A program made the position numbers and the translations under genes. A stretch of 64,000 nucleotides of DNA from NCBI GenBank assembly GCA_016748015.1, contig JAAOMT010000459.1:25900-89899 (forward strand). Direction: 5' to 3'. How positions within the stretch are numbered: the first letter of the stretch is position 1; each line of letters begins with the position of its first letter. This DNA comes from Geosiphon pyriformis (Eukaryota > Glomeromycota > Glomeromycetes > Archaeosporales > Geosiphonaceae). Positions 45,753 through 57,471 of this stretch are shown in pieces. The notes beneath the pieces are model-generated. The model searched no databases. It was not told where the DNA came from and saw only the letters and a list, made by a program, of their open reading frames with translations.

Positions 45753-47647
45753 TTGAGCTGGATTTGATGGCAGTGTTTGAACTGCAGGTGTCTAATAAAT
45801 TATTTGTGGCTGTGGTGGTTAATATATTACTGGTAATTGCAGTTGATAAACTGGAGATTAATATATGGGTGGTTGATATATTGGCTATTGTATTATTGAC
45901 AGATAAGTCAATTGATATGGTACTGGGTTGGTTTGATAACTCGGAGTTGGAAACCAGTGATCAGGGTTTCAATATTAATTTCCCAATTATTGGTTATCTA
46001 TTCTTTATCTGCAGTCAATCCTCAAATGTCCTTGTTTACTACAGTAGTGGCAAACATGCATCTTCTGCAGCCACTGTTGATTGGTTGAGAATGATGAACA
46101 CAATTGATTTAGGAAATAATTCGCATTTTCTTGATTATTGCATTATTGTGAAAGTTGATAGATTGCCTGATTGTTAGCTAAGTAGTTTTCTAATTTTTGG
46201 TTGATGGAATCACTGAATTGTTTCAACTTAGAATTCAATTCAGATGATCTATTCATCACTAGATTGACAGCTTGAGCGTAGTTAACTTCAAGTTCAGCTG
46301 CTTTAAAGTCTCTGGTATTTGTAATGACAGCTTAAAGATCTGCTGGATACATTGAATGTATGCATTGGAGGATGCTACTGCACAGATCTTTAATAAATTG
46401 ATTTAGGATTTGTGGCACTGTGAAATAATCAGCCTGTATGGCCTAAATTTGGCACAGATTTCTGTGGAAGTGTCTTAAGTAAGTAGTGACTGCTTCATTT
46501 TCTCCTTATTTAATAGTGGTAAAAAAGTTTGCTAAGCAATTAATACTGTTATTATTACTGAAATATCCCAGGAATGCAACTTTAAATTCTGGAATGTTTG
46601 GGGTTTGGCAGCTAAACTTTGATACCATAAGTTAGTGGTATCCTGTAGGAAATAGAAAATGGCTTAAAGTGTCTTGGCATCATTCCATTTATTAGTTATA
46701 ATGGCTTTTTCCATATCATTTAGCCACACTTGTGTGTTGTCTTTTTCTCCTGTGAATTTCTCAAGTTTTGCTATCAGGGTGTAGACCATTAGATCTACAT
46801 TTGGTTGTTGAAGTGGTTGAAGTAATAATTGAATTTGGGGTTGCAGTGGTGGCTGTTGTTGTTGAGCAACTGGTGGTGGGTTGATAACAATTACTGGAGA
46901 TAAGTGTTGTTGATTATTAATGTCAGGGTTTTGATTGTTCCGATTTTGCTAAGTTTGAAAATTCAGAGTTTTGACTTCCAGATTTTTTAAATTTGGATTT
47001 TGCTAAGTTTAAAAGTTTGGGGTTTCAATTTCCGGATTTTCTGTGATCAGATTCTGGTAAGTAAATTCTTGATCTTCAGCTTCTTTTTCTTCCTCCTCTT
47101 TTGATTTTGTTAACTCCCAGGGATTCACATTTCCAAAATCTGGTTGAGGTAGTGGTAATTAGACTTCTGATGGTATTGGCAATCACGATTTAAATTTTTT
47201 AAAATAATTGCTGTAGGTTCCTAGTAATTTTGTTTTTTTTTGTTTACTTTAAAATAGAAGTTGTCCAAATGTTGATGTCATGTTTGATGTGGACACATCT
47301 GTTGATAAGATGTTAATGACACTTCTGGGTGTATAGTGGTATGATAAGTTTGTTGGTGATTCAACTCTAGTTTTCTTCCAAGTGAGTGGTTGAATTCTTT
47401 TTGGTGTCACTATTGGTGTTTGTAGTCTTCTCTTTCCTTTGTCTGCATAGGTAATTGGAAATTGTTGTTATGTATATCTTTCAATGGTTTGATTAATTTC
47501 CCTAATAATTGGTGCAAAACTGTGATTTCTTGGTAAGCTAGTGTGTTGAAATAATTCTGTATAAAAGTTTTCTCTTGCTGATTCGATGTCAACTGTTCCT
47601 CCTAGACAGTTTGTGATTTTTTCATTAATATAAAAGTTGAAAGTGGT

Positions 47648-48513
47648 GTTACAGATGATTATTTGGGGTCTTAAATCAAATAACAAATCCATAACTTGGT
47701 ACTTGATTGGTATTCTGGTGTTGATCTCTAAAGGTTTGATTGTTCTGAAGGTTTTGGTATTGAATTTTTTGTATAATGGAGAGAAATTTTAATAGTGTTT
47801 TTAATAGCCTTCCAGAATTGCAATTCCATCAAATTTCTTTCTTAGCATAATGGCAGATAATTCTTCTGGTAAGCTATCCTCAAATCTATAAGTGTTCTAT
47901 TCTTGTTTCACAGGTCTTTTACCAGTTCCTATGATGTCTATAACTCAGTGCTTTAATTCTTAATTAATTAGTCAATCAAAAGAAATTACAAAAGAAAATA
48001 AAAGAAAATACAAGAAGATAAAGAAATAAACAAAAGCAATTGCAAGTTAGTATCTTATTAATAGTCATAATCAAGAGCTATTGTTCTAGTGTGGTTAAGT
48101 ATCAATTATTATCAACATGAAGTGTTGATGGTGAAAAGTGAATTGAGATAGTGAATAATTATTTATTGATATTTGTGAATAGAAGTTTGCTTAGATTAGA
48201 TCTAAACTGAGAGGTTTCTAACTAAAAAATTTTGTCTTTTCTACCTTTAGTCCTACTGCTATATATATATAATTGAGATTCCTCAATTTCTCAATTTTTT
48301 ACACCAGAAATTTTGGAATTCTTGGAATTCTGCAATTCCTTTTGGGAGAAATCCTGGAATTCTGGAATCTTGCGATTCTTTGTACAAGAATCCTGAAATT
48401 CCTGGAATTCTGCAATTCCTCTTGAAAAGAATTCTGAAATTCTACATTTACTACAACCACTTCTGATTGGCTAATTTATATGCTAATATACTCTCTATGT
48501 TCTATGAATAATA
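47648..48513 (-). repeat. Solo LTR nested in Gypsy-B gag
   Basis: 866 bp, TGTTAC start, GAATAATA end (consensus GAGTAACA). A perfect 4-bp duplication GTGG lies at 47644-47647 and 48514-48517. TATA-like run at about 48259-48272; GGAAT-type words at 48300-48440. Confidence 0.9.
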
Positions 48514-48664
48514 GTGGATTCTGCTAAATAAGGGTTGTTATTTAATCCCAGTTGTTGGCTATACTGTTGGAACAAAGATTTGGCAAATTCTAAATGGTTT
48601 GTTCCTATGTTTTCTGGTTCTGCCACTTTTGGATAATTGTTGTTGATACTGGTTCTCTGTAAGA

Positions 48665-48688
48665 TTATACCTTATAAGGAGCACTAAA
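48665..48688 (-). other. Candidate primer binding site, Gypsy-B
   Basis: Directly inside the 5' LTR the minus strand reads TTAGTGCTCCTTATAAGG. The equivalent in Gypsy-C is TTGGTGCTTCCTGTAAGG (53621-53640). The position and TGG start fit a tRNA-primed site, but I cannot name the tRNA. Confidence 0.5.
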
Positions 48689-49525
48689 TATTACAAGTGA
48701 TTATTTGGGGTCTCAAATCAAATAACAAACCCATAACTTGGTGCTCAATTGATGTAATTATATTGGTTTCTGAAAGTGTGTTTGTCTGAAGGTTTTGGTT
48801 GAGTTCTTTGTATAATGAACAAAAATTCAATAGTTGTTTCAGTAGCCTTCTGGAATTGCAATTCTATCAAATTTTTTTCTCAGCATGGTGGCCAGTAATT
48901 TGGCAGAGATGCCTTTCTGATAAGCTATTCTTAAATTGTCACTTCTTATACCCTTTCTTTGGGGTCTTTTACCAGGCTATTCTTGACATTAATAACTTAA
49001 TACTTACTCTTCAATTAATTAAAAAAGAAATAACAGAATAAAAGAAAATAACAGAAAATAAAAGCAAATAAGCCAAGGCAATAAATGTTAGTATCCTGTC
49101 AATAGCCATAATTAAGAGCTATTGTTCCAGTATGATTAAGTATCAATTATTATCAACATAAAATGTTAATAGCAAAAAGTGGATTGGAGATAGTAAATAA
49201 TTATTTATTTGTAATATAGAAGGTTGCTTAGATCAAGTCTAAACTGAGAGGTCTTTAATTAAAAGATTCTGTTTCTTTTTGCTTCTAATACTACTGCTAT
49301 ATATACATAATTGAGATTCCTCAATTTCTCAATTTTTCACACCAGGAATTCTGCAATTTTTTTTGAGAGGAATCCTGGAATTCTGTAATTCCTTGTACAA
49401 GAATCCTGAAATTTCTGGAATTCTGCAATTTCTTTTAAGAGGAATTCTGAAATTCCATATTTACTACAGCTACTCTTAATTGGCTATTTATATGCTAATT
49501 TATTTCCTATATTTTATGAGTAACA
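48689..49525 (-). repeat. Gypsy-B 5' LTR
   Basis: 837 bp, TATTAC/GTAACA ends. TATA-like run at 49297-49306, minisatellite words at about 49330-49460. LINE-4 ORF1 resumes immediately after it. Confidence 0.85.
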
Positions 49526-51019
49526 GCACTTAAGTTTTCTGAATCTTATAAGCTGTTATTGGCTGAAATATGTAAGAAAGAGGTTAGGAATTTTAATTTT
49601 GCTAAGTTATTTGCACTAGATATAGAGCTGTTGACAATTCTTGGGAAAACTAATGATAATAAATTAATTGCAATCAAAAAAATTTTTTATTAAATTGATG
49701 GTTTTGGAAAGGCTTTCATTCTTTCAAAATTTCCAGGAATTATCAGATTGTTATTTATATCTGAGTTTAGTTTGAATAAAGCAAAGAAATAGACAGTCTG
49801 TAAAAAAATTCTTGTTAATAATAATTTTAGAAAAATAAACAGCCAATCAGATCGAAAAGTAATTATTAAAAAGATTTCAGTTGATCTTTCCAAATTAGCT
49901 GTAGAGTTAGTTTTTTTTAAGTTTAGTAAGATTGTATTAATCAAGATACAACTGATTGGATTATGGCAAAAAACCTTAGTAGAATATGAATTATCTGAAA
50001 TAGCTGATTTGGTCACAGCTAAGTGGTCTGTTTTTATGGAAAAAAAGTTTGTTTATGTAACAAAAGCTATTAATAATAAACAAATATAAGTATCCAGAAA
50101 TCAGCATCAGACTCTGTTGTATATACTTCCAGTTGGCACCACTGCTTATGATCTAGCTAATTTATTGGTCTGTTATGGTGGGAAAACTTGTTTTATTGGC
50201 CATAATCCAAATTCATATGTGTATGATAAATGTGTTGTAATGTGTTTTAAGAGTGAAACATTCAAATTGGCTGCTGTTGGTTCTATTTCAGTCTTTAAGA
50301 GTGTAAATTTGCATTGGGCTGGTCTTTTTCTGGCTTATTGTGCCAAGCATAAACAATTCAGTTATATCTTTGAAGTGTGTTCAATTGGTGAAAACTCTAG
50401 AGTTCATAATAAACAGATGGTAATCTCTTATGACTGGATCTGTTTAACCAACATTTATAAAAAAAAACAGGTGCTCATCATTTACCCAGTTTCTTTTGGT
50501 AGCAAAACTTGGGCCCAAGTTGCTGGTGGTTTTTTCTCTTATGTGGTTCTTTTATTTCCTTTTGGTGCTGGTTTTTTTTCTAATGCTAAGCCTTTTCCTA
50601 ATGCTATGTCTTCTTTATTTGTCTCTGATTTTTATGATCATTTGGTGTCTTTGAAACACTCATTAGAATTTTTAGTGGATCAGGTTTCTGGTGTTATAAA
50701 AAAGTTAAGTTTTGTAGAATTAATGCCTCTGTCATCTGTCTCTCAAGTGCTCCTTTTGGCTGTTTCTGCACTTTTAGCTTTGAATTCGAATTCAGATATG
50801 GTGTTAAATAGTGTGTTAATTTCTTCTGTTCTCTCTCTTTCTGTTGTTAATAATAATGTGTCCAGTTTTAGTTCAAGTAGCTCCAAGGTTCTAACCTTCA
50901 AGATGAGTGGCTTAGAGTCAAAAATAATGTTTTTAGAAGCTTTAATTAATTTTGTGCTGGCTAAATTGGATTGTTTGTGCTTTGATTCAGGTTTTTTATT
51001 GCCTCCTTTGTCCCAATAA
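49526..51019 (+). pseudogene. LINE-4 ORF1, part after the Gypsy-B insertion
   Basis: LKFSESYKLLLAEICKKEV continues ORF1. The helical block IDGFGKAFILSKFPGIIRL (about 49695) and RRM-like KVIIKKISVDLSKLAVE plus GLWQKTLVEY (about 49855-49990) follow, then LLYILPVGTTAYDLANLL (50111). The knuckle region reads CAKHKQFSYIFEVC, so the second Cys and the His are lost. The tail FGSKTWAQVAGG is followed by a Ser/Leu-rich end at 51019. Stops at about 49693, 49789 and 50087. Confidence 0.75.
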
Positions 51020-51036
51020 ATGGTTTGGTATAGAAA

Positions 51037-52550
51037 TTTGCTATGTATAATGTTCAAGATATCAATGTTTCTGCAAAGCAAGCAGACATTGTTCATTGAC
51101 ATAAGAATTCTGATTGTATAGTGTTTTTTGTTACAAAAACCAAATTGTGGTCTAGTGTCAAGTCTTAGATTGCTAATAAGTTTAAGAGTGTATGTGTTTT
51201 TATGTTTGGTTTGGATAAAGAATTTCTTGGTGCTGGAGTGGCTGTAATTATGAACAATTTTCTGGCTTGTCATGTGTCTAAGGTAGAAGAGATTTTTGGT
51301 CGAATTATTTTGGTACAGCTTTTATTTAAAGGCAAGCTTTTAGTTATGATTCTGGGGTTGTATGCTGGTGCTTTTTCTGAGACTAAGTTTGGTCAGACTC
51401 CAGCAGTAAACTCTCTTATTGTAAAGGCTGTTAATTCCAGCACTTTTGTGGTTTTGGATGGAGATTTTAATAAGAATGAGTCTAAAAGAAATGCAAGCTT
51501 TAAGTTTTGTTTAGATTTGGGTTTGGTCAATTTGTTTGTTAACTATTATTTGGTGAAGACTTCTACATAGTACAATTCAAGAAAAGTTAAAAAAACTATT
51601 AATTACATTTTTGTCAGTGAGAATTTGTTGTCTGCTGTTGTTGGTCATCAGGTCTGCTCTGTTTCCAGTTTTTTTGACACCAATCACAATGTTGTCTTGG
51701 TTTCAATTGACTTAGGTGGACTCTTAGATGTTAGTTTGAATAGCTTGCACAAATAAGCTAATAAAAATTACTGGAAGTTCAATATTAAAGATATGAACAA
51801 TGCCAAGTGGGTAAAATTTAAGAATTGCTTTTCTGCCAAACTCTCAATAGTAAGGGACAATTTCTCTAGTGCCAAAATTTGGGGTGACATAAATACTATG
51901 TGAACAGTTTTGGAAAGAATAATAATTGGTGTAGCTGATGAAATTTTTGCAAGACATTGGTTCAGTAAATTTCAGTGTTCAAAGAACAGACATTTATTTA
52001 AGTTTTTCAGATTGGAACTGCTAGTAGCTAAGATAGTTAAGTGTTTGAGCTTGGGCAATGTCCTTGATTTCGATTGTCTTATTAAGAAATGGATGTCTTT
52101 GGATGTTAACAAAGCTTTCATGATAACAGAAATAGTTCGGAATAGTAAAAGGTTGATGGATATTTTCAAAAGTTTGTCTTTGGTTAAAAAAAAATATCAG
52201 AGGTCCAAGATGTTTGAATCAAAATTAGTTAAAAAGGCTTCTATTAAAAAGATGATAGAAAAATGTATGGAAAAATTTTGCTCTAATAAAAGTAGCATAA
52301 TTAGGAATGTTTTGGATTGACCTTTTTACAAAGTAGTTCTGGATTACTTAGTAGTAGGTGATGAGTTAGTTTTGGAACCAAAAAAGATGAAGCTTAATAT
52401 TGATAAGATTATAGAAAATTAGATGAAAAAACGAAGTGTGTTCTTAGTAATGCTTGATCTCTGGGTCCATTAATATGTACTATTGAATTATGTGAAAAAT
52501 AAGATTTTTTCTGGTGTGATGTTTGTAATCAGTATGAGTGAGTTGCTCAT
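51037..52550 (+). pseudogene. LINE-4 ORF2, endonuclease and linker, incomplete
   Basis: MYNVQDINVSAKQADIVH matches the endonuclease start, but the catalytic Glu motif reads VTKTK (usual TETK) near 51135. MILGLYAG (51346) and VVLDGDFNKNESKRNASF (about 51450) are recognisable, and DTNHNVV replaces the usual (S/T)DH (about 51680). The post-endonuclease linker runs through FFRLELLVAKIVKCL to VVLDYLVVGDE (about 52340). Stops occur at 51568, 51754, 51901, 52318 and 52421. It ends at the LTR fragment without reaching RT. Confidence 0.75.
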
Positions 52551-52760
52551 TATTATAGATGATTATTTGGGATCTCAAATCAAATAACAAATCCATAACT
52601 TGGTGCTTAATTGATATAATAATATTGGTTTCTAAAAATTTTGGTATCTGAAAGTTTTGGTTGAGTCCTTTGTATAATAAACAGAGATTTACTTATTGTT
52701 ATATCTATAGCTTCTCAGAACCATAATTCAGTCAAATTTTTTTCTCAGCATGATGGCCAG
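52551..52760 (-). repeat. Gypsy-family LTR fragment (LTR-D)
   Basis: 210 bp matching the first part, as written on the plus strand, of the LTRs at 27778, 38617 and 48689. It ends at GATGGCCAG, where the oppositely oriented LTR of Gypsy-C begins. The matching interior continues past this point in the other LTRs, so Gypsy-C inserted into this LTR. Confidence 0.8.
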
Positions 52761-53620
52761 TGTTATTTATAAAATATAAAAAATATATTAGTATATAAAT
52801 TAGCCAATCAGAAGTAAATATAGTAAATGTGAAATTCCAGAATTCTTTTTAGAAGAATTGTAGGATTCTAAGAATTTCAGGATTCTTGTATGAGGAATTA
52901 CAAGATTCCAGAATTCCAGAATTTTTCTTAAAAGAATTGCAGGATTCCAAAAATTTCAGGATTCCTGACATAAAAAATTGAGGAATTAAGAAACCTCAAA
53001 TATGTATATATAGCAGTAATATTAGAAGTAGAAAAAACAGACCTCTCAATTTAGATTTAATCTAAGCAATCCTTCTATTCACAAATATCAATAAATAATT
53101 ATTCACTATCTCAATCCTTTCTTCACTATCAACACTTTATGTTGATAGTAATTGAAACTTAACCATATTAGAACAATAGCTCTTAATCACAATTATTGAT
53201 GAAATACTAACATTTATTGCCTTGGCTTATTTTTTTTATTTTTTTATTTTTTATTTTCTTTTGTTATTTTTTTGTTTGTTTTACTAATTGATTGAAAATT
53301 AAGCACTGAATTATTGATATCAAAGATAGTCTAATAAAAAACCTAAAAATAAGAGTAAAATTATATATATTAATGAATAGCTTATTAGAAAGGCACGACT
53401 GCCAAAATAAACTGGCCATTATGCTAAAGACAGAAATTTGAAAAATGACTTGAGAAATCAACCAATATTAATCAGATTGAATCTTTGTCTATTATACAAA
53501 GAACTCAACCAAAACCTTCAAATCCATAATATCCTCAGATATTATCAATCATTAATGTTATTAAGCACCAAGTTATGGATTTGTTATTTGATCTGAGACC
53601 TTAAATAATTACTTGTAATA
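52761..53620 (+). repeat. Gypsy-C 5' LTR
   Basis: 860 bp, TGTTAT start and TTGTAATA end, both degenerate. TATA-like TATATATAG at 53006-53013. GGAATTCC-type words at about 52825-52990. Followed by the candidate primer site at 53621-53640. Confidence 0.85.
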
Positions 53621-53679
53621 TTTGGTGCTTCCTGTAAGGTATAATCCTACAGAGAACCAGTACCAACAACAATCCAAAA

Positions 53680-55430
53680 GTGGCAAAACCAGAAAGAATA
53701 GGAACAAACCATCTAAGATTTGCCAAATTCTTATTTCAACACTACTGTCAATACTTGAAATTAACCAACAATTACCTATTAGCAGAATTAGCCTTTAATT
53801 TCTATGTCAATGAGAAAATTTTATATTTGCTAAGAGTATCAGTAAAAACTGACTTAGCAAGAAGAAATTTCTACAACAAATTAATCTAAAATACCAGCCT
53901 ACTAGCAAATTATAATTTCACAGCAATTTTTACTGAAATCAATAAAAAAATTGAAATTCACACTCAACAAAGATATCCAATTACCTACACAAATAAAGGC
54001 AAAGAAAAACTACAAACACCAGCAGTAATACTTCAAAAAATACAACCACTTACTTAGAAGAAAACAAAAATTGAATCTCTACTATATTCATCATATCATC
54101 ACACATCCAAAAATACCATTAATATCACATCATTAAGTGCATTCACATCAAACACAACATTAATATTTGAATGACTCCTATTTTAAAGTAAACAAAAGAA
54201 AGCAGAATTATTGAGAACTTATGGCAATTACTTTGAAGAATTCAAATCATAATCTCCAATACTATCAGAATTTTAATCACTGTTACTTTAACCAGATTTC
54301 AAAACCACAAGTCCCTGGAAGATAACCAAATTAGAAAAAAAAGAAGATGTCAATCAGAAATTTAATTATCAGAATTCAATTATAGAAAACCCAGAAGTTG
54401 AAATCCTGAATATTCAAACACAGAAAAATCAGAACAATCTAAACTCTAATAATATTAATCAACAAAATCAGAATGATCCAAATCCTGACATTAATAATCA
54501 ACAAAACTTACCTCTGGTAATTGTCATCAACCCATTACCAGTTGCCATACTACAATAGCTACTGCCACAACCTCAAATTCAGTTACTACTTTAACAACAA
54601 CAACAACAACAACCAAACTTGGATCCAATAGTCTATGTCCCAATAGCAAAACTCGAAAAGTTTACTGATAAAGAAGACGACACTCAAATATGGCTTAACA
54701 ACATTGAAAAAGCGAGAGCTCTCCAAGCCATTCCATATTTTTTTTAAGATACTGCCAACTCATGATATCAGAGTTTGGCCCAGAAACCCCAAACTTTCAA
54801 TGCATTCAAGCTAGAATTTCTAAGATATTTTAGCAATAACAACAGCATTAATCACTTGGCTAATACATTCACTACTATTAAACAAGAAAACACAGAAGCA
54901 GTCACTACTTACTTGGAACACTTCAATTAAAATCTGCACCAAATCCAAGCCATTAACACTGATTATTTTACAGTGGCCCAAATTCTGAATCAGTTCATTC
55001 ACAAATTACACAGTAGCATATTGTAATACATATGCTTATTACATTCAACCAACTTTTAAGCTGCAGTCACCAATGTCAGAGATTTTGAAGCTGTTGAATT
55101 AGAAGCCAACTATGCCCAAGCTGTCAATCTAATAATAAATGGATTATCTGAATTGAATTCTAAACTAAAATAATTTAGTGATTCAATTAATCAAAAACTA
55201 AAAGAATATTTAGCTGACAATTATGCAATTTATTAGCCATCACAATGACATAATAATTCAGGAAACATGAATTGTTTCCAAAATCAGTTGCATCTCTCAT
55301 TCTTGACCAATCAACAGTGACAACAAAAAACATGCAATTATTATTATTGTGAAAAACAAAAACACCTACAAATTGACTGCTGCTGTCACTTAAATAACTA
55401 ATGATTGAAAAATCAATATAGGAATTCCAA
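53680..55430 (+). pseudogene. Gypsy-C gag
   Basis: The ORF from 53680 reads MAKPERIGTNHLRFAKFLFQ and continues AFNFYVNEKIL without the interruption seen in Gypsy-B. An Asn/Gln-rich middle (54350-54610) precedes the Gag core IAKLEKFTDKEDDTQIWL (about 54645), the Gag helices to about 55025, and a knuckle near 55330-55380. The knuckle spacing is CNYYYC...H....C, that is four residues between the first two Cys instead of two as in Gypsy-A. Stops interrupt the frame. Confidence 0.75.
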
Positions 55431-55819
55431 TCACCAGTTTCAAACTCTGAGTTATTAACCAAACCCAGAATTATATTATCAGAATTACCTACCAATGATG
55501 CAGTGACCAATATATTAACTACCAATATATTAGACTTCAGCACCCATAATATATCAACCACAGTTATAAGTAATCTATTAATCTTAACAAATCCAAACAC
55601 CACCACAAAACTTATCTCAAAACAAAACCCAAAGACTGAGAATGACACAACAAAGCTGAAGATCAGCAATAGTAGTCCATCAACTGATTTCCAATTCTGC
55701 AACCCAACAATCAGGATTTTAACAGCAGAATTTGGGCACAGGATACACCCAAAACCCAAATTCTTAACACTATTTAAGTCTTCTAGTAACTCCAAAAGAT
55801 GCCTTATCTAATAACCAGA

Positions 55820-56330
55820 AAACCAACCACAACCAAACACCTACCAACAACATTCTACCAGCTACTATCATGGAAAACAAGTCACTCGCAGCTATATTTT
55901 CCTTTGAAATCAAAGAACTATTAGAAATCTCTTTGTTTAATGAAGCTGCACTCAAAGAAAAATCCATCACTGTGATATACATGGATGCCAAAATTGATAA
56001 CCATTCTATCAAACTGATCTTAGATAGTGGATTAGCTGGCAGTATTATCACAAGACAACTCATAGACCAATTAGGTTGCTAAGTTGATTGAACTGCCAGT
56101 GCAAGGATAATTACAGCTAATAAAGCCACCAAGACTCCAATTAGTAAAATAGATGACTTCTTCATTGAAGTTAATGACATCATTATATCCATTAAGGTAT
56201 TAGTTATAGAAGCCACCCAAAACCAAGCACTCTTTGATAATGATTGGCTGTTTAAAACAAATATGATGTTTGACTGAACTACTCAGAAGTTGCAACTCAG
56301 TCAGAACAGACAATACACATAAGTACCAGC
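55820..56330 (+). pseudogene. Gypsy-C protease
   Basis: The ATG at 55870 leads ENKSLAAIFSFEIKELLE, IYMDAKIDNHSIKLILDSGL with an intact DSG active site (about 56025), SIITRQLIDQLGC and a TAA at 56080-56082. The flap and C-terminal part (TPISKIDDFF, DNDWLFKTN) follow with further stops. Confidence 0.8.
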
Positions 56331-56379
56331 AATGTGTAGTCATTTTAAATCTAGTACTACATGCCAGTATCATTTATTA

Positions 56380-57345
56380 AGTTTAATAATGGAAAAAAAA
56401 ACCTACCTGGGAAGCTTACCAAGTTTTCTGGACCAACAAAGACTACAATGAGCTATTACCAATTTTGACTTGAGACAATAGCAAAAAGCAAAAGCAAAAG
56501 AAAAAATTTACTTAGAACACTAACCAAGTATTATGAAATAACAGTGACCATAATAAACTGCTACTAAATTGGATGTGAAAAAAAAATAATAATAAGGAAA
56601 AGAAGAAAGAGAAAGAAGAGAAGCCAATACCAATCACCACTTATAGTTCATACACTTACACTCCACCAAAACTGTCTAACTATTACCAACCAAAACTAGT
56701 ATGCATTGATTGCAGCAAGAAATTGTCATCAATAGGTGCATACTATGGTAACAATAAGAAATATGCAATGACAACAAAATTTTATTGCTGCTTATGCATC
56801 CTAAAACAATTTGAATGACCAAAAAAACAGGGAAAATAGGATAACAAACTTTGTTTTGTTTGCAAAACTATCTTGTCTGACAAAAAAATGTGGAATAATA
56901 TTCCCAACAGAAAAAAGACATGTGATGAAACATGTCAATACACAATTCTAATTAATGACTGGATACGTAAAGGCACTCCAATAGACAATGCATGAAAAAG
57001 AGCATTGTGATATTTGGAAAGATATCTCCATGACAAACATAAGATCTGGAAAATAGTAAGCACAAAGACAAAAGATGCTATAACCAGCAAGTTGTTAGAA
57101 ATTAAAAACAATTTGTTAATCCTTTCAGAACCTGAATATGTCCCAACATTCAATGTTTTTGGCAAAATTGAAGATGATCCTAAAGAATTTCATGAGTACT
57201 ACTAATGCCTGGCACCAACAAAAAAAGAGCAAAAGCAATATTTAGAGCAGTTAAACACTCAACTGTGTCAACACTGCTTAATTCTATGTGACTTTCAATA
57301 TTATAATGATGTGACCTCATTTACAATCCACCATCATGCATAATC
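56380..57345 (+). pseudogene. Gypsy-C Cys-rich block (clearest copy)
   Basis: Reading across stops: a Lys/Glu-rich stretch, then CIDCSKKLSSIGAYYG (about 56703), TTKFYCCLCILKQFE (about 56770), NKLCFVCKTIL (about 56850), KKTCDETCQYTILINDW (about 56915), and LNTQLCQHCLILCDFQYYND (about 57255). At least five Cys pairs are visible, which suggests multiple zinc sites. A one-base shift near 57300 precedes DLIYNPP. No known domain is recognised with confidence. Confidence 0.7.
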
Positions 57346-57471
57346 TACATGATCTCAAAAGAAAAAAAACCAATCAAGAGCTGTGCATCCGAATTGGAAT
57401 CAATTTTTAACCCTAATTCAAACTCCAACAATAATAACAATGAAAACATTGGTTCCAGCTCCATTCAATAT

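Larger units (their letters stand above)
45990..48688 (-). pseudogene. Gypsy-B gag, split by a nested solo LTR
   Basis: The leader from about 48640 (ENIGTNHLEFAKSLFQQY type) runs to 48514. It is interrupted by the solo LTR and resumes at 47647 with FNFYINEKITNCLGGTVDIE and NFYTELFQHTSLPRNHSF. An Asn/Gln-rich stretch (47000-46850) and the Gag core (about 46780-46330) come next. Gypsy-C has the uninterrupted version (AFNFYVNEKIL), which confirms the junction. Numerous stops. Confidence 0.75.
38617..49525 (-). mobile_element. Gypsy-B: complete-length Ty3/Gypsy element inserted in LINE-4
   Basis: Both LTRs are present (38617-39445 and 48689-49525), with flanking 4-mers GCAT (38613-38616) and GCAC (49526-49529). 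These fit a 4-bp target duplication that has since lost one base match. The internal region reads on the minus strand in the same order as Gypsy-A. A solo LTR of its own family is nested in gag (47648-48513). It is heavily mutated. Confidence 0.9.
38052..52550 (+). mobile_element. LINE-4: plus-strand LINE split by Gypsy-B
   Basis: LINE sequence occupies 38052-38616 and 49526-52550. The two parts join in frame across Gypsy-B, giving LSALKFSE. It is more diverged from LINE-1/2/3 than they are from each other. It ends at 52550, before any RT motif, where an LTR fragment begins. Confidence 0.85.
52761..57471 (+). mobile_element. Gypsy-C: plus-strand Ty3/Gypsy copy, truncated in pol
   Basis: 5' LTR, gag, protease, Cys-rich block and the first codons of the dUTPase-pol frame, then an abrupt switch to kinase sequence at about 57471. 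No dUTPase core, RT, integrase or 3' LTR is present. Confidence 0.85.

Noticed and set aside
55187-55795. 202-residue minus-strand ORF
   Set aside because: It is antisense to the Gypsy-C gag/protease linker, whose plus-strand reading matches the other two Gypsy copies.
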